The notes below the pieces were generated by a model. It had not been told where the DNA came from, made no database searches, and was given only the letters and a program-made list of their open reading frames with translations. From the NCBI GenBank assembly GCA_029262065.1, contig JAJDAC010000041.1, forward strand, positions 62,001-126,000: a stretch of DNA of 64,000 bases, written 5' to 3'. Source of the stretch: Candidatus Krumholzibacteriota bacterium (GTDB taxonomy: Bacteria; Krumholzibacteriota; Krumholzibacteriia; JAJRXK01). Shown here in pieces: positions 1-9,950 of this stretch. Position 1 is the first letter of the stretch. Each line of letters begins with the position of its first letter. A program made the position numbers and the translations under genes.

Positions 1-812
1 GCCTCTGGGTGGAACCGCATCCACGCGGGCGGTTCGGTCGCCAATCGGTTGGCCAATCGGCCCAGTTCTTCTCGATACGGCAGCGGATCGTCGTCCGCCA
101 CGGCCACGGGCGGCGGGGAAGTCGACACGACCCAGTCCACGGTGAGCGGTGTACCCGCGTCGGCCAGGCGCTGGCACTGCTCGAGCATGGTGCAGGCGGA
201 ATAGCCAGCCCCCACGATCAGAAGCCGCTGGTCCTGCCAATGCTCGGCCTGGTCGGTCAGATCGATGGGATGGTAGTGGATGTGTTCGGATGCTCTGCGT
301 TCGCCAACCGCTGGCGTCCCGCCAGGGCCCATCCACCGGTGCCGACCGTACGCGCCCGATGCATCGACCACGCTTCTGGCAAAAAACTCGATCTCGGCGC
401 GCTTGCCATCTTCCACCAGCAGGCGGAATCGTAGATCGGCGCGCCGCGCGTCGCCAATCAGCCGATTCTTGTAGGAACCTTCGCGACCAATTCCAACGAC
501 GGTTCGAAACGGAAGGATACGATCCCCCAACGTTTCCGCGATGGGCTGCAAATAGGTGTCGGCCAACTCGCGGCCCGTCATGAGTTTCTCGAGCGCCACG
601 CCCGCGGTATCTGAAGCCTTCCGCCCCAACTCCGAAGTGTTCATCGACCAGGGCGAGAACAACTCCACGAAACCCCACTCGCGCACGTGAGCCGCCACCG
701 CACCCTTCTCCAAAATGAGAAAGTCCAGGCCGCGCTCCTGCGCCACCAGGCCCATTTCCAGTCCAGCGGGGCCGGCGCCGACGATGATCAAGTCATAGGT
801 TCGCTCACTCAC
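1..812 (-). CDS. FAD/NAD(P)-binding oxidoreductase (partial, C-terminus beyond left edge)
   Basis: About 270 codons are visible, open from a GTG at 812 to the left edge with no stop. The start lies directly after the stop of the arsM-like gene, so the two are probably cotranscribed. An N-terminal dinucleotide-binding motif GAGPAG is at residues 12-17 and a second, GAGYSA, at 201-206. This two-Rossmann layout is that of flavin-containing monooxygenases and pyridine-nucleotide-dependent flavoproteins. The protein has no signal peptide and should be cytosolic. The ArsM neighbour suggests a role in organoarsenical metabolism, but that is inference from context; the substrate is unknown. Family-level call is firm, specific function is not. 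Confidence 0.85.
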   Translation of the reverse strand, partial: MSERTYDLIIVGAGPAGLEMGLVAQERGLDFLILEKGAVAAHVREWGFVELFSPWSMNTSELGRKASDTAGVALEKLMTGRELADTYLQPIAETLGDRILPFRTVVGIGREGSYKNRLIGDARRADLRFRLLVEDGKRAEIEFFARSVVDASGAYGRHRWMGPGGTPAVGERRASEHIHYHPIDLTDQAEHWQDQRLLIVGAGYSACTMLEQCQRLADAGTPLTVDWVVSTSPPPVAVADDDPLPYREELGRLANRLATEPPAWMRFHPE

Positions 813-1781
813 CTAGCAACAACCTCCGCCGTCGTAGAAATAGGTGGAATCGGTCACGAGAATATCGCCACGCTCCAACGCTTCGAACTGGCCGGCCGTC
901 TTGTCACACACCGACAGGGGAATGTCCCGCTGCATGATGTGCCCGGCGCCATCATCGAAGTGTTCGTCTTCACCAAAGTAGATGGCCGTTTTTCCGGTGA
1001 ACACACAGGGACCGTCGGCGGGCGTGGGATCCTTGATGGCCGCAACCTCCAAAGATTCGAGCAGCAGGGGCTCGTCCAGACCGTGCCGCTTGGGATCCAG
1101 ATACCGATACGGCCGCCGCGCGCGGATTTCGATGGTACCAAAGCCAGCGTCGGTCAGCGCGTCGACGTAGTCCTGGTACGTTTGTGATCCCGAGACACAC
1201 ATGGCGCGCAGAATCTCGTTCTTGCGCAAAGCCTCAGGCATGGGTCGCGGCGTGATGGGGTCAGACAGGACCAAGCGCCCGTGGGGGCGCAGAACCCGGT
1301 ACATCTCGGCAATCGCGGTTCGCAGATCGTCCATCTCGAAGATGTTGAACAGGCAGTTCTGGGCGGCTACGTCGACCGAACTGTCTTCCACCGGAAGGTG
1401 CAGGGCATCGCCGGCTCGAAGTTCGACGAAGTCGGGCGAGAACCAGTCGTTGGTGGCCGCCGCCTCCACGAAGTTGTCGCGACAGGCATCTATCATCTCG
1501 GGCACCGCGTCGATTCCAATGACTCCGCCCGGTTTACGCGAGAAGTACGAGAACTGCAGCAACTCCATGCCACCACCAACTCCTACATATAGAACGGTGG
1601 GGCTGTTGGTAAGATCGCGATGATGCACCGTGGACCCACACCCGTAGTTCATTTCCAGCATGCGGTCGGGAATGGTGAGACCGGGAAATTTCCAGATGGG
1701 TGAGGTGGTGCAACAAAGGCCCACATCGGGGACTTCGGCCGCTTTGCGGTAGAAATCGTGGGTGGTTTCGAGGTAACTCAA
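813..1781 (-). CDS. arsM: Arsenite methyltransferase, arsenosugar-type ArsM
   Basis: SAM-dependent methyltransferase of 322 aa. It carries the paired cysteines typical of the ArsM group linked to arsenosugar biosynthesis: a CC pair at residues 23-24 and a GGGCC C-terminus. The SAM-binding loop is VLYVGVGGGMEL and motif II lies near DVAAQNCLFNIF. The family methylates As(III) in the cytosol using SAM. An ATG at 1844 is in frame, but a TTG at 1781 fits better: it has a GGAG Shine-Dalgarno six bases upstream, gives MSYLETTHDFY, which matches how I recall homologues beginning, and leaves room for a -10-like TACAAT upstream. The next gene is a flavoprotein that starts on the base after this stop. 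No arsS radical-SAM gene is in view; it could lie beyond the left edge. Confidence 0.88.
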   Translation of the reverse strand: MSYLETTHDFYRKAAEVPDVGLCCTTSPIWKFPGLTIPDRMLEMNYGCGSTVHHRDLTNSPTVLYVGVGGGMELLQFSYFSRKPGGVIGIDAVPEMIDACRDNFVEAAATNDWFSPDFVELRAGDALHLPVEDSSVDVAAQNCLFNIFEMDDLRTAIAEMYRVLRPHGRLVLSDPITPRPMPEALRKNEILRAMCVSGSQTYQDYVDALTDAGFGTIEIRARRPYRYLDPKRHGLDEPLLLESLEVAAIKDPTPADGPCVFTGKTAIYFGEDEHFDDGAGHIMQRDIPLSVCDKTAGQFEALERGDILVTDSTYFYDGGGCC

Positions 1782-1821
1782 GCGATGCTCCGAGTCAGGA
1801 GGGCGGGGGATAGCTGTGGCG

Positions 1822-1827
1822 ATTGTA
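1822..1827 (-). promoter_or_regulatory. Possible -10 element of the arsM operon
   Basis: TACAAT on the minus strand, about 40 bp before the proposed TTG start of arsM. No good -35 is seen at 16-18 bp. It supports the shorter ArsM start, because the longer frame would include the promoter. Confidence 0.25.
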
Positions 1828-1962
1828 CGATACCCATCGGCCAAGCGTGACCCCTACTCACCGCAGGTGGAACCCAGAACCGACCCCTGGTGTACCAGCC
1901 CGACCGGGGTGGGGCTAACCCCCGAAGCGCCCCCTGACCCCATATCTCAGGAGAGAGCGAAC

Positions 1963-3246
1963 ATGCGATTTGCCAAGGTACCCAACCCCCTGGGCCCTAT
2001 TGCCGTATCGGGCCTGGTACTCACACTGGCGGCGGCCGCCTCGGTCCAGGCCAACTGGCAGGGCCAGGAGGTCGACAAGGACGGCGTGACGCACGTCATG
2101 AACCCCGCGATCGGTATGAGCGAAGACCGCACGCTGGGGCAAAAGCTTCTGTGGGAGGTGACGGCCGACGAGCAGGAGGTACTGATCGGTCGCGTGGCCG
2201 AGATCGTGGCCGACGATGAAGGTAACTCCTACGTGCTCGACAACCAACTCAGCGAGGTCCACGTCTTCTCTCCCGAGGGAGAGTACATCCGTTCGATCGG
2301 TCGCGAGGGCGAGGGGCCGGGCGAGTTCCGCATGCCCATGAACATGTTTCTCCTGAAAGACGGTTCCGTGGGCGTGGTACAGATGAGCCCTGGCAAGTTG
2401 GCCATGATGGACAAAGAGGGCACCCCACTTGGTGACCTGGAACTACCCGTGGGCGAGGGCGGCTCCCCCCCCATGCTTCTCAACGCCGGCTCGGGAGGAG
2501 ACAACATCGTCGTCCAGCTCACCGAACACGGGTTCGACGGCACCACGGTGCGCACCAAGAACTCGCTACTCTCGCTGGCACGAGACGGCAGCGTGTTGGG
2601 AGCATATTTTACTGATGAGACCGAACAGAAGATGGAGTCCAGTGGTGGCGGCATTTCCATCACGATGGACTCGTCGGCCATGGGTGAATGGAGCGCGGGA
2701 CCAAACGGTACCGTGTTCCGCTCTCCCCACCGTAACCAGTACCTGATCGAGCAATTTGCGGCTGACGGCACACTCGAGCGCATCATCGAACGTGAGTTCG
2801 AATCGCGCAAGCGTACCGAGGAAGAGTTGGAAGAAATTCGCAAACAGAACGAATCCATGCGCGAGCGTTTCGGCGGAGGACCTTCCCGGCCAGCCGAAAC
2901 CACCAACCGGGACATCGCCGAACTGCATCCTCGCGCCGATGGCTCGCTGTGGGTCCTGACCAGCTACGGCGACAACGACAACCCAGAAAACACCATGGGC
3001 GTGTTTGACGTATTCGATCCCCAGGGGCGCTACGAGGGCCAGGTAACCGTGCCCGCGCAGTACGATCCCGACGACGATCGCCTGTTCCTACGGGGAAACC
3101 GCCTGTACATCGTAAGAAACGGTCTCGACGCAATGCGTTCGGGCGGCGGCGGAATGATGATCGTCGTGGGTCCCGGCGGAGGCGAGGAAGACGACGACGA
3201 CGAGCCCGCGGAGCTCAGTATCGAGTGCTATGAATTGACGAACTAG
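1963..3246 (+). CDS. Secreted six-bladed beta-propeller (NHL-like) protein
   Basis: Protein of 427 aa with a Sec signal peptide over the first ~26 residues ([20 protein letters not shown], then ending ...SVQA). NHL-like propeller blades follow, for example [18 protein letters not shown] and the signature [12 protein letters not shown] common in Gemmatimonadota-like secreted propellers. The C-terminus is glycine-rich and then acidic ([10 protein letters not shown]). The start at 1963 has AGGAGAG about 8 bases upstream; the frame is open further 5' but lacks a ribosome site there. Its 3' end overlaps the convergent histidine kinase gene by 32 bp. Propellers of this type usually bind ligands or partners outside the membrane; no catalytic motif is visible. 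Confidence 0.8.
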   Translation: MRFAKVPNPLGPIAVSGLVLTLAAAASVQANWQGQEVDKDGVTHVMNPAIGMSEDRTLGQKLLWEVTADEQEVLIGRVAEIVADDEGNSYVLDNQLSEVHVFSPEGEYIRSIGREGEGPGEFRMPMNMFLLKDGSVGVVQMSPGKLAMMDKEGTPLGDLELPVGEGGSPPMLLNAGSGGDNIVVQLTEHGFDGTTVRTKNSLLSLARDGSVLGAYFTDETEQKMESSGGGISITMDSSAMGEWSAGPNGTVFRSPHRNQYLIEQFAADGTLERIIEREFESRKRTEEELEEIRKQNESMRERFGGGPSRPAETTNRDIAELHPRADGSLWVLTSYGDNDNPENTMGVFDVFDPQGRYEGQVTVPAQYDPDDDRLFLRGNRLYIVRNGLDAMRSGGGGMMIVVGPGGGEEDDDDEPAELSIECYELTN

Positions 3247-6073
3247 CCAACACTTCGCGGAGAATGGTCGTGACGCTGGCGGTGGTGATGGGCTTGGGCA
3301 TGTACGAATCCATGCCCGCCGCCAGGCACGCTTCTTCGTCGGCCTTCAGGGCGTGAGCGGTCATGGCCACGATGGGCGTGTGTTCGCCCGTCGTGGCCTC
3401 TTCTTCGCGCAACCGCCGCGTCATCTCCAGACCGTCCATCAAGGGCATCTGCAGATCGCACAGGACCAGATCGAACGAACCCAGGCGCCAGGCTTGTAGA
3501 CCCTCTTCACCGTTCTCGGCCGAGGTGATCACGCCACCGGCTTTGGTGAGCATCTTCTCGGCCACCAACCGGTTCACCGCGTTGTCCTCGACCAGTAGAA
3601 CCTGCAACCCCGCGAGCAACTCGCCATCCAAATGCACAGGCCGGTTCACGGCGTCGTCGGCGGCCGAGGAATTCCCACACAGACGAGCCAGGTGACGCTC
3701 GAGCTTTGATTGCTTGATCGGCTTCATTAGGCAGTCCACAAGTCCGCTTCGATTCATTTCGGCAGCGCTCAAGCGGGTGTCCACCCTGGTCAAACCCACT
3801 ACTCGCTCTTCTTCGCACACACGCCGGGCGAAATCGTTGGCTCCCGGCAACGCAAGATCCATCAGTACGAAATCGAAGGCCTCACCCTGCCGACGGGCCC
3901 GATCGAGTATCGCGCCCGCCTCCGTGAGCGTGGAACTGCACTTGGCGTCGTAACCCAGCCTGCGGAGCATCTTCGTAAGCACATCCGTCAACACGGAATT
4001 GGCATCGACGGCCAATACTCGGCGATCCGGATCCTGGAGGGCCGGCGACACCGCCGCAAGCGACTCGACGGCTATTGGCAAGTCGAACCAGAATCGACTG
4101 CCCTGGCCCGGAGTACTCTCAACCTGAAGTTGGCCACCCATCAACTGAACGAGACGGCGGGAAATACTCAACCCCAAGCCGGTTCCACCGTACTGGCGAG
4201 TGGTAGAAGAATCGGCTTGAGCAAACGCATCGAAGATCGTGCGAAGCTTCTCGGGCTCAATACCAATGCCCGAGTCGCGCACGCTGAACACCAACGAGGG
4301 GGCGTTCGTGGTCACTGAGCGATGGATTGCCACTTCCAGAAAAACCTGCCCGCGCGGCGTGAACTTCAGGGCGTTGCCAATCAGGTTCACCAGAACCTGC
4401 CGCAACCGACCTGGGTCACCGGTGATCTGACGAGGTACGCCTTCATCCACGAACCCTATCAGTTCCAGGCCCAACCCATTGGCCCGGACGGCCAGAGAAT
4501 CCAGGATTCGTTCGATCGTCTGATTGAGGTCGAAGGAAATGGATTCCAGTTCCAGACGACCCGCCTCGATCTTGGAGAAGTCGAGAATGTCGTCAATGAT
4601 ACCCAGCAGCGCGCTCGCGCTGTCTTTTACGACGTGCAGATACTCGCGTTGCTCTTCGTCCAGATCGGTCTCCAGGGCCAGGTCGGTCATACCAACGACA
4701 CCGTTCATGGGCGTGCGAATTTCGTGCGACATGTTGGCCAGGAAGTCACCCTTGGCACGACTTGCTTCCTGGGCCGCGTCGCGGGCCTGGATGAGAGCTT
4801 CTTCGTCGTGCGCGCGACGCCGCAGCAGAAAATAGTTCTCGAGCGCGACCGACAGTTGGACCGCCACGATGTCCAGGTTGCCGCGGGGCGTCTGGCGGTC
4901 CTCGCTGGCAATGAGAATAGCCGCGCCGCGTAGATTTCCGTCGATGTGGATGGGTATGTACGTGGCCTGGGCAATATCCATGTCTTCCCAGATCACGGCC
5001 GCATCAGGATTGAAGGGCTCCGTGCGCGTAACCGGGGCCGTCATTTTCAACAACGGCTCAGCCAACGGGTCATCGGGCATGAGTAGAGCAACACGGCTAA
5101 GAACCCGCACCGGAATCTCGTGGGTCGCCACGGCCTCGATCATCGAGTTGGCCGAATCGCGCGCCATGATGAGGCCGCGATCCCAGCCGCGTTTGGCCAG
5201 GAACCTCAGTGCCTGTTGGAGGATTTCGCCGGGCTCATGCGCCCGCGAAATGCACTCGGAAAGCCCGTATCCCAGCTCCAGATTTGCTTGCGCTTCTTCG
5301 AGTGCCGCGGTTCGCTCGTCGACCTTTGCCTCCAGGGTGCGACTGTACCCTTCGACTTCGCGGCGTGTTTTTCCCAGGCTCTCGGCCATTTCGTTGAACC
5401 CACGCGAAAGCATACCCAACTCATCGGTACCACCCTCGGGCACGCGAATCTCCAGGTGTCCTGCGTGCATGCTGCGCACGGCTTCGCTCAGATTTTGAAT
5501 GGGCTGCAGGAGTCGACGGGACATGGACAGACCCAGAAGCAGCGCCAAGAGGGCCACGGCGCAACCCGAAAGCACCGCCACTCTTCGTTGGTACGTCAGC
5601 TCCCGTTTGGCCGCGCGCAATGACATGCCAAGCACCAGCGTGCCCATGCGGCCAGCAGGCCCCACGATAGGGGATGTGATGAGCAACTCGTCTTCGCGCC
5701 AGTGCGTTCCTACTTCAGCACTGGCGTACACCGAGGCGGGAAGATCGCGTCGGCGGGTGCTGAGGCCGTCCATGTCACGCGTGTTGTTCACTACATGGAC
5801 AAACGCCACGTCGGCATCGTGCTCGGCGTTTCGGATGGCGTCCTGTGAGCCGCGAACATCGTCGAATGCCAGGCTCGACGAAAGCGAATGCGCGAGCATT
5901 CGGGCCATGATCTGGCCCTTCGACTCGAACGTCTGATACACCTGGCTCTTCAGATGCATCGGGTAATAGAGCATGAACGAGCCCGCACACAGCCCTACGG
6001 CTGCGAACACCGAGGCGGTGACCTTGAAGCGCACGGACAGATTTGCCATGCGGCGGGCGATGGTCTCGAACAC
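3215..6073 (-). CDS. Membrane hybrid histidine kinase with two receiver domains
   Basis: Protein of 952 aa. It has TM1 at about 17-37, an extracytoplasmic sensor at ~40-160, TM2 at about 165-187, HAMP at ~190-245, a coiled coil, a GAF-like region at ~265-415, HisKA with phosphoacceptor H450 ([11 protein letters not shown]), and an HATPase with N box NLIGNALKF and G boxes DSGIGI and GGTGLGLSI. Receiver 1 has D739 in VLMDLALPG, and receiver 2 has D873 in [12 protein letters not shown] with MTAHAL and MPKPI. In receiver 1 the usual Thr/Ser switch segment reads GLTRV. There is no HPt domain, so a separate phosphotransfer partner is expected. The start is GTG 6073 with GGAGG upstream. No response regulator gene is adjacent, so the input and output are unknown. 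Confidence 0.93.
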   Translation of the reverse strand: MFETIARRMANLSVRFKVTASVFAAVGLCAGSFMLYYPMHLKSQVYQTFESKGQIMARMLAHSLSSSLAFDDVRGSQDAIRNAEHDADVAFVHVVNNTRDMDGLSTRRRDLPASVYASAEVGTHWREDELLITSPIVGPAGRMGTLVLGMSLRAAKRELTYQRRVAVLSGCAVALLALLLGLSMSRRLLQPIQNLSEAVRSMHAGHLEIRVPEGGTDELGMLSRGFNEMAESLGKTRREVEGYSRTLEAKVDERTAALEEAQANLELGYGLSECISRAHEPGEILQQALRFLAKRGWDRGLIMARDSANSMIEAVATHEIPVRVLSRVALLMPDDPLAEPLLKMTAPVTRTEPFNPDAAVIWEDMDIAQATYIPIHIDGNLRGAAILIASEDRQTPRGNLDIVAVQLSVALENYFLLRRRAHDEEALIQARDAAQEASRAKGDFLANMSHEIRTPMNGVVGMTDLALETDLDEEQREYLHVVKDSASALLGIIDDILDFSKIEAGRLELESISFDLNQTIERILDSLAVRANGLGLELIGFVDEGVPRQITGDPGRLRQVLVNLIGNALKFTPRGQVFLEVAIHRSVTTNAPSLVFSVRDSGIGIEPEKLRTIFDAFAQADSSTTRQYGGTGLGLSISRRLVQLMGGQLQVESTPGQGSRFWFDLPIAVESLAAVSPALQDPDRRVLAVDANSVLTDVLTKMLRRLGYDAKCSSTLTEAGAILDRARRQGEAFDFVLMDLALPGANDFARRVCEEERVVGLTRVDTRLSAAEMNRSGLVDCLMKPIKQSKLERHLARLCGNSSAADDAVNRPVHLDGELLAGLQVLLVEDNAVNRLVAEKMLTKAGGVITSAENGEEGLQAWRLGSFDLVLCDLQMPLMDGLEMTRRLREEEATTGEHTPIVAMTAHALKADEEACLAAGMDSYMPKPITTASVTTILREVLASSSIHSTRY

Positions 6074-6256
6074 GAAAACCGGCCTCCGGAGCCAAGGAAC
6101 TGGTGCTTCATGGGGTTATCGGCCTACAGACAACTGACCTTGAGCCCCATCCACAAATGCAATTCGTTGGAATAAAACCAGTTGAATGCCGGGGCTTGTA
6201 AGATTCGCGCGGTCCACGGACAATTGAGGCTCCTCCCCACGAACGAAAGCGTGCCC

Positions 6257-6619
6257 ATGGATCCGTCACTGCCACTCGAAGCCCGCCGCAAATTGGTAGA
6301 GTTCCTCTGCGCCATGGCGTGGTCCGACTTCAAGGTGCGCGACGCCGAGCGCGCCCATATCGAGCGGTTGATCCAGCGATTGGAACTGCCCGATGATATG
6401 GTGGAAGAGGCCAAGCACTGGCTGAGCAGCCCCGGCAACGTGCGCCGTATCGATCCCATCGAGATCCCCGACGATCAGAAGAACCTGTTCTTTTCCGAGG
6501 CCAGCCAACTCATGCTGGTGGACGGCGAATTGCACTCGGAAGAAGCCGAGACGCTGGATTTGCTGCGCCGGCTGTTGTTTCCGTCAGAAGAAGACGAGTA
6601 CGGCACGAGCGAGGCGTAA
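6257..6619 (+). CDS. TerB-like helical protein
   Basis: A 120-aa acidic, all-helical protein resembling the TerB/DjlA N-terminal fold: LEARRKLVEFLCAMAWSDF, then a second helical repeat ASQLMLVDGELHSEEAETL. In the family, the acidic residues near each 'D(G/F)..' turn can bind metal. Function is unknown; TerB-like proteins are linked to stress responses and membrane-associated complexes. The frame opens at 6182, but ATG 6257 begins the conserved part; GTG 6251 is an alternative, and no strong Shine-Dalgarno was seen for either. It lies 95 bp upstream of lexA in the same direction. Confidence 0.7.
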   Translation: MDPSLPLEARRKLVEFLCAMAWSDFKVRDAERAHIERLIQRLELPDDMVEEAKHWLSSPGNVRRIDPIEIPDDQKNLFFSEASQLMLVDGELHSEEAETLDLLRRLLFPSEEDEYGTSEA

Positions 6620-6642
6620 ACGCGTCCGCCATTGCATTCCAC

Positions 6643-6660
6643 ACAAAAGTATGGCATCCT
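6643..6660 (+). promoter_or_regulatory. Candidate lexA promoter with degenerate SOS-type element
   Basis: ACAAAAGTATG at 6643-6653 aligns with ACATTTGTATG found before imuB and dnaE2, and is followed at the same spacing by an extended -10-like TGGCATCCT (6652-6660). The first half-site is weaker than at the other two loci. That is plausible for an autoregulated repressor gene but could be chance. Confidence 0.35.
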
Positions 6661-6670
6661 GGCCCTCGCC

Positions 6671-6688
6671 TTTCAAACCTGATTGAAA
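6671..6688 (+). promoter_or_regulatory. Inverted repeat upstream of lexA
   Basis: TTTCAA-N6-TTGAAA, a perfect 6-bp inverted repeat, 27 bp before the lexA start and downstream of the proposed -10. It could be an alternative operator. It has no match before imuB or dnaE2. Confidence 0.35.
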
Positions 6689-6714
6689 ACCTGCCTCCCC
6701 CAGGAGTCAGCTCC

Positions 6715-7347
6715 ATGTCCAGAACACCACCCGGGCAAACCCGTGAACGGGTCTACCGGTACGTTTGCGAACGCTTGGCGGCCGGCCTTCCGCCCACAAT
6801 GCGTGAAGTGCAAAGCGCCATTGGATTCAAGTCGGTGCAGAGTGCGCGCGAACATATGGAAAAGCTGGTCGAAGAAGGTCGGCTGGCCAAGCACGAGGGC
6901 AAGTCGCGCGGGTACTACCTGCCCGGACAAGGCGCGGGACAACGCAGTACTACACTGGTTCCGCTACTGGGTAGTGTGCGCGCGGGTAACTTGACCGAGG
7001 CCATCGAAGATCACAGTGGCTACGTTCCCATGCAACCCAGACGCGCCGGTGAATACTTCGCGTTGCTGGTCGAAGGCGACAGCATGATCAAAGCCGGCAT
7101 CATGGAAGGTGACCTGGTGCTCGTGCGTAAGCAGGAGCGGGCGGTCACCGGCGACGTGGTGGTGGCCCTGGTCAACGACGAAGCCACCGTGAAAACGTTG
7201 AAACTGCGCGGACAACGAATCGAGTTGCACCCGGCCAACACGCGCTACAAACCCATCGTGCCCGATCCCGACACCTGCCGCATTCTGGGCAAAGTGGTGG
7301 AAGTGCGACGGCACCTGGAAGCTCCTAAACGAACCAAACGCCGGTAG
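6715..7347 (+). CDS. lexA: LexA repressor (SOS regulator, S24 autopeptidase)
   Basis: A 210-aa repressor. The N-terminal winged helix spans about 1-65 (PTMREVQSAIGFKSVQSAREHM). The autocleavage site is Ala90-Gly91 in SVRAGN, and the catalytic dyad is Ser123 (EGDSM) and Lys160 (ATVKTL). LexA represses damage-inducible genes and cleaves itself when stimulated by RecA filaments. The start has AGGAG upstream. imuA follows 11 bp downstream, so the two form an operon, which is the usual context of mutasome-linked LexA. The C-terminal tail is basic (PKRTKRR). Confidence 0.95.
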   Translation: MSRTPPGQTRERVYRYVCERLAAGLPPTMREVQSAIGFKSVQSAREHMEKLVEEGRLAKHEGKSRGYYLPGQGAGQRSTTLVPLLGSVRAGNLTEAIEDHSGYVPMQPRRAGEYFALLVEGDSMIKAGIMEGDLVLVRKQERAVTGDVVVALVNDEATVKTLKLRGQRIELHPANTRYKPIVPDPDTCRILGKVVEVRRHLEAPKRTKRR

Positions 7348-7358
7348 GTGCGATAACC

Positions 7359-8003
7359 ATGGCCTCCCCTGCCTCCAAACTGGCCGACCTGCCCCCGCTC
7401 ATCGCAGAAATGCGAATGGCTCGGGGCGCGTCGCTTATTCCCGTGCCCCGCGAGTGGAGTCTCGATCTGCTCGCGGGGCGCCTGGTCGAACTGTCGAGCC
7501 ACCACGAAACGGTATCGCTTACCGCGGCGAGCCACCTGGTACTGAAAGCACAGCAACGCGGTGAACCCTGCGCTTGGGTGGCTACCGGACGTTCCACGTT
7601 CTATCCGCCCGACGTTTCCCGCCTGGGAGTTGATTTGTCTTCACTTCCCGTGGTACGTGCGCGCGACGGGCTTGCCGCTACCCGGGCTACCGATCATCTG
7701 CTGCGCAGTGGTGCCTTCTCGGTCGTGGTATTCGACATGGGACCCAACCCGTTTCTGCGACCGGCCATGCAAACCCGCCTGGCCGGCTTGGCCAAGAAGC
7801 ACCACACCACGGTACTGTGCCTTACCCACAAGAGCCCCCAGGCCCCGTCACTGGGTTCGCTCATTTCCATTCGGGGCGAAGGCCATATCGAACGCCGTGG
7901 CTTCAACCAGTTTGCCTGGCGTATCGATGTCTTGAAGGACAAACAGCACGGGCCAGGGTGGAGTCACGAAGAGGTGTGCTTGGGGCCCGAGGGGTTGGGC
8001 TAA
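7359..8003 (+). CDS. imuA: ImuA-like RecA-fold mutasome protein
   Basis: A 214-aa protein with the RecA-like core of ImuA/SulA-type proteins: GEPCAWVATGRSTFYPPDV, then a beta-strand FSVVVFDMG, then VLCLTHKS, then LISIRGEGHIERRGF and WRIDVLKDK. No GxxxxGKT Walker A is present, as in other ImuA proteins that resemble RecA but do not act as recombinases. In the family ImuA binds ImuB and helps error-prone translesion synthesis by DnaE2. It sits 11 bp after lexA. Its partners imuB (23.1 kb) and dnaE2 (41.0 kb) are not adjacent, unlike the usual imuA-imuB-dnaE2 cassette. Confidence 0.8.
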   Translation: MASPASKLADLPPLIAEMRMARGASLIPVPREWSLDLLAGRLVELSSHHETVSLTAASHLVLKAQQRGEPCAWVATGRSTFYPPDVSRLGVDLSSLPVVRARDGLAATRATDHLLRSGAFSVVVFDMGPNPFLRPAMQTRLAGLAKKHHTTVLCLTHKSPQAPSLGSLISIRGEGHIERRGFNQFAWRIDVLKDKQHGPGWSHEEVCLGPEGLG

Positions 8004-8183
8004 GCAAGCCGACCGGCCGATGTGCCAACACCGTCCGCACCAGCCGTAATCAGGGTCATTTGATTCAGTTGCAACAAGTTACCTGGGCCAACATCACACC
8101 AGTCCCGGCCCATGAAACCTTGCTCACAGCCATACGGTAGTAGACGAGCTACTCCCTCTCGCATGCTCTTCCCGGAGGCCGCC

Positions 8184-9950
8184 ATGAACTCGATTCTCTC
8201 GCCCGGCATTCTGAGCCTGGCGCTCAGCGCCACGCTTTTTCTGGCGGCTACGCCAACCTTCGCCGCGCCCAGCGAAGACCTGAACGAACTGGTCGAAACC
8301 TACTACGACGAGTTCCTCCAGCTGAATCCCATCATGGCCACCTTCAACGGCGACCATCGGTACAACGATCGATTGGCCAACAGCATTGGCCCCGACCACA
8401 TCGAAGCTAGCCTGAAGCTCGAAACGTCGTACCTCGCGCGACTGCACGAAATCGATCGCACTGCATTGCGCGGGCAGGACCTGCTCAGCTACGAGATCTT
8501 CGAGCGCGATCGTCAGGAAGCCATCGATGGCGCGGATATTCCACAGCACCTGCTGCCCATCAACCAGATGTTCAGTGTCCCTACGTTCTTCCCCCAGCTC
8601 GCGGCCCCCGGTGGGTTGCAACCGTTCAATACGGTACAAGACTACGAAAACTTCCTGGGTCGCATGGACGGCTTCGCCGTGTGGATGGGACAGGCCATCA
8701 CCAACATGCGCGAGGGCATGGACAAGAAGATCGTCCACCCGCGCATCATCATGGAGCGAACGCTGCCCGTGCTGGCATCGCAGGTGGTCGACGATGTTGA
8801 AGACTCCATGTTCTTCTCGATCGTGAACCACATACCCGATGACATTTCTGAAACAGACCGCGACCGCATCACCGCGGCCTATCGTACGGCCGTGGAATCC
8901 AAGATCATCGCCAGTTACGCCGCCGTGCACGACTTCATTCGCGACGAGTATCTGCCCGTCTGCCGCGAAACCGTGGGAATAGATGGTATTCCGGGCGGCA
9001 GGGAATGGTACGAGTTTGCCATTCTCACCCACACCAATACCAACATGACCGCCGACGAGATCCATGAACTTGGCCTGAAGGAAGTGGCCCGCATCGGGGC
9101 CAAGATGGCCGAGCTGCTCGCCGAAATTGGTTTCGAGGGCACGCCACGCGAGTTCTTTGCCCAGATCGGTGACAATCGGGCCATGCGGTTTCAGAGCGAG
9201 CAGGACGTGATCGGCGCGTACGAAATGTTGCGTGAGACCGTGGCCAACAATACACCTCGCTTGTTCCACGAATGGCCCGAAGCCGATTTCGAAATCAAGG
9301 CGATCGAGGAATTTCGCCAAGCGACCGCTCCCGGCGCGCACTACATGGCGCCGTCACCCGACGGATCGCGCAAGGGTATCTTCTACGTGAACACCGGTGG
9401 CTGGGAAGAGCGCACGCGCGCGGGCACCGAATCGCTCTACATCCACGAAGCGGTGCCCGGGCACCATTTCCAGGTTGCCATCGCGCGCGAGCTGGAAGAG
9501 CTGCCGCGCTTCCGGCGTTTCGGCGGCAACACCGCCTACTCCGAGGGTTGGGGTCTGTACGCCGAGAGTCTGGGCAAGGACCTCGATCTCTACCAGGACC
9601 CATACATGCATATGGGAATGCTGGGCTCAGAGATGTTCCGCGCGCAACGCCTGGTCGTCGACACCGGCCTGCACTCCAAGGGCTGGACCCGTGAGAAAGC
9701 CATCGATTACCTACGTAGCGCCAACGAAGTAGACCGCTACATGGTCATGCCGGGTCAAGCGCTGGCCTACAAGATCGGCGAACTCACGATTTCGCGACTG
9801 CGCGCGCACGCCGAGCAAACATTGGGTGACAACTTCGACATCCGCGATTTCCACTCGCAGATACTCCAGGATGGACCCCTTCCCCTGGACGTCCTTGAAA
9901 AGAAGGTTACCCGTTGGATAAACGAAATCGGAGCCGCCGAGAGTCGCTGA
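8184..9950 (+). CDS. Secreted DUF885 family protein (putative metallopeptidase-like)
   Basis: A 588-aa protein with a Sec signal peptide (~28 aa, ending PTFAA). It has the DUF885 hallmark HEAVPGHHFQ and a following SEGWGLYAE motif that would supply metal-binding His and Glu residues. Family members are exported or membrane-linked and predicted to be zinc-dependent peptidases; direct biochemical proof is limited. The start at 8184 is preceded by CGGAGG. The frame is open further 5' to 8112, but those residues would precede the signal peptide. The next gene starts inside its last 37 bp, so they are probably coupled. Confidence 0.85.
   Translation: MNSILSPGILSLALSATLFLAATPTFAAPSEDLNELVETYYDEFLQLNPIMATFNGDHRYNDRLANSIGPDHIEASLKLETSYLARLHEIDRTALRGQDLLSYEIFERDRQEAIDGADIPQHLLPINQMFSVPTFFPQLAAPGGLQPFNTVQDYENFLGRMDGFAVWMGQAITNMREGMDKKIVHPRIIMERTLPVLASQVVDDVEDSMFFSIVNHIPDDISETDRDRITAAYRTAVESKIIASYAAVHDFIRDEYLPVCRETVGIDGIPGGREWYEFAILTHTNTNMTADEIHELGLKEVARIGAKMAELLAEIGFEGTPREFFAQIGDNRAMRFQSEQDVIGAYEMLRETVANNTPRLFHEWPEADFEIKAIEEFRQATAPGAHYMAPSPDGSRKGIFYVNTGGWEERTRAGTESLYIHEAVPGHHFQVAIARELEELPRFRRFGGNTAYSEGWGLYAESLGKDLDLYQDPYMHMGMLGSEMFRAQRLVVDTGLHSKGWTREKAIDYLRSANEVDRYMVMPGQALAYKIGELTISRLRAHAEQTLGDNFDIRDFHSQILQDGPLPLDVLEKKVTRWINEIGAAESR

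Noticed and set aside
8004-8183. 180-bp gap after imuA as a possible ncRNA
   Set aside because: It holds only a 5-bp stem (AGTAG/CTACT) and no promoter I trust; nothing more can be supported.
8124-9341. 405-codon minus-strand frame opposite the DUF885 gene
   Set aside because: Shadow of a conserved gene, with no motif of its own.
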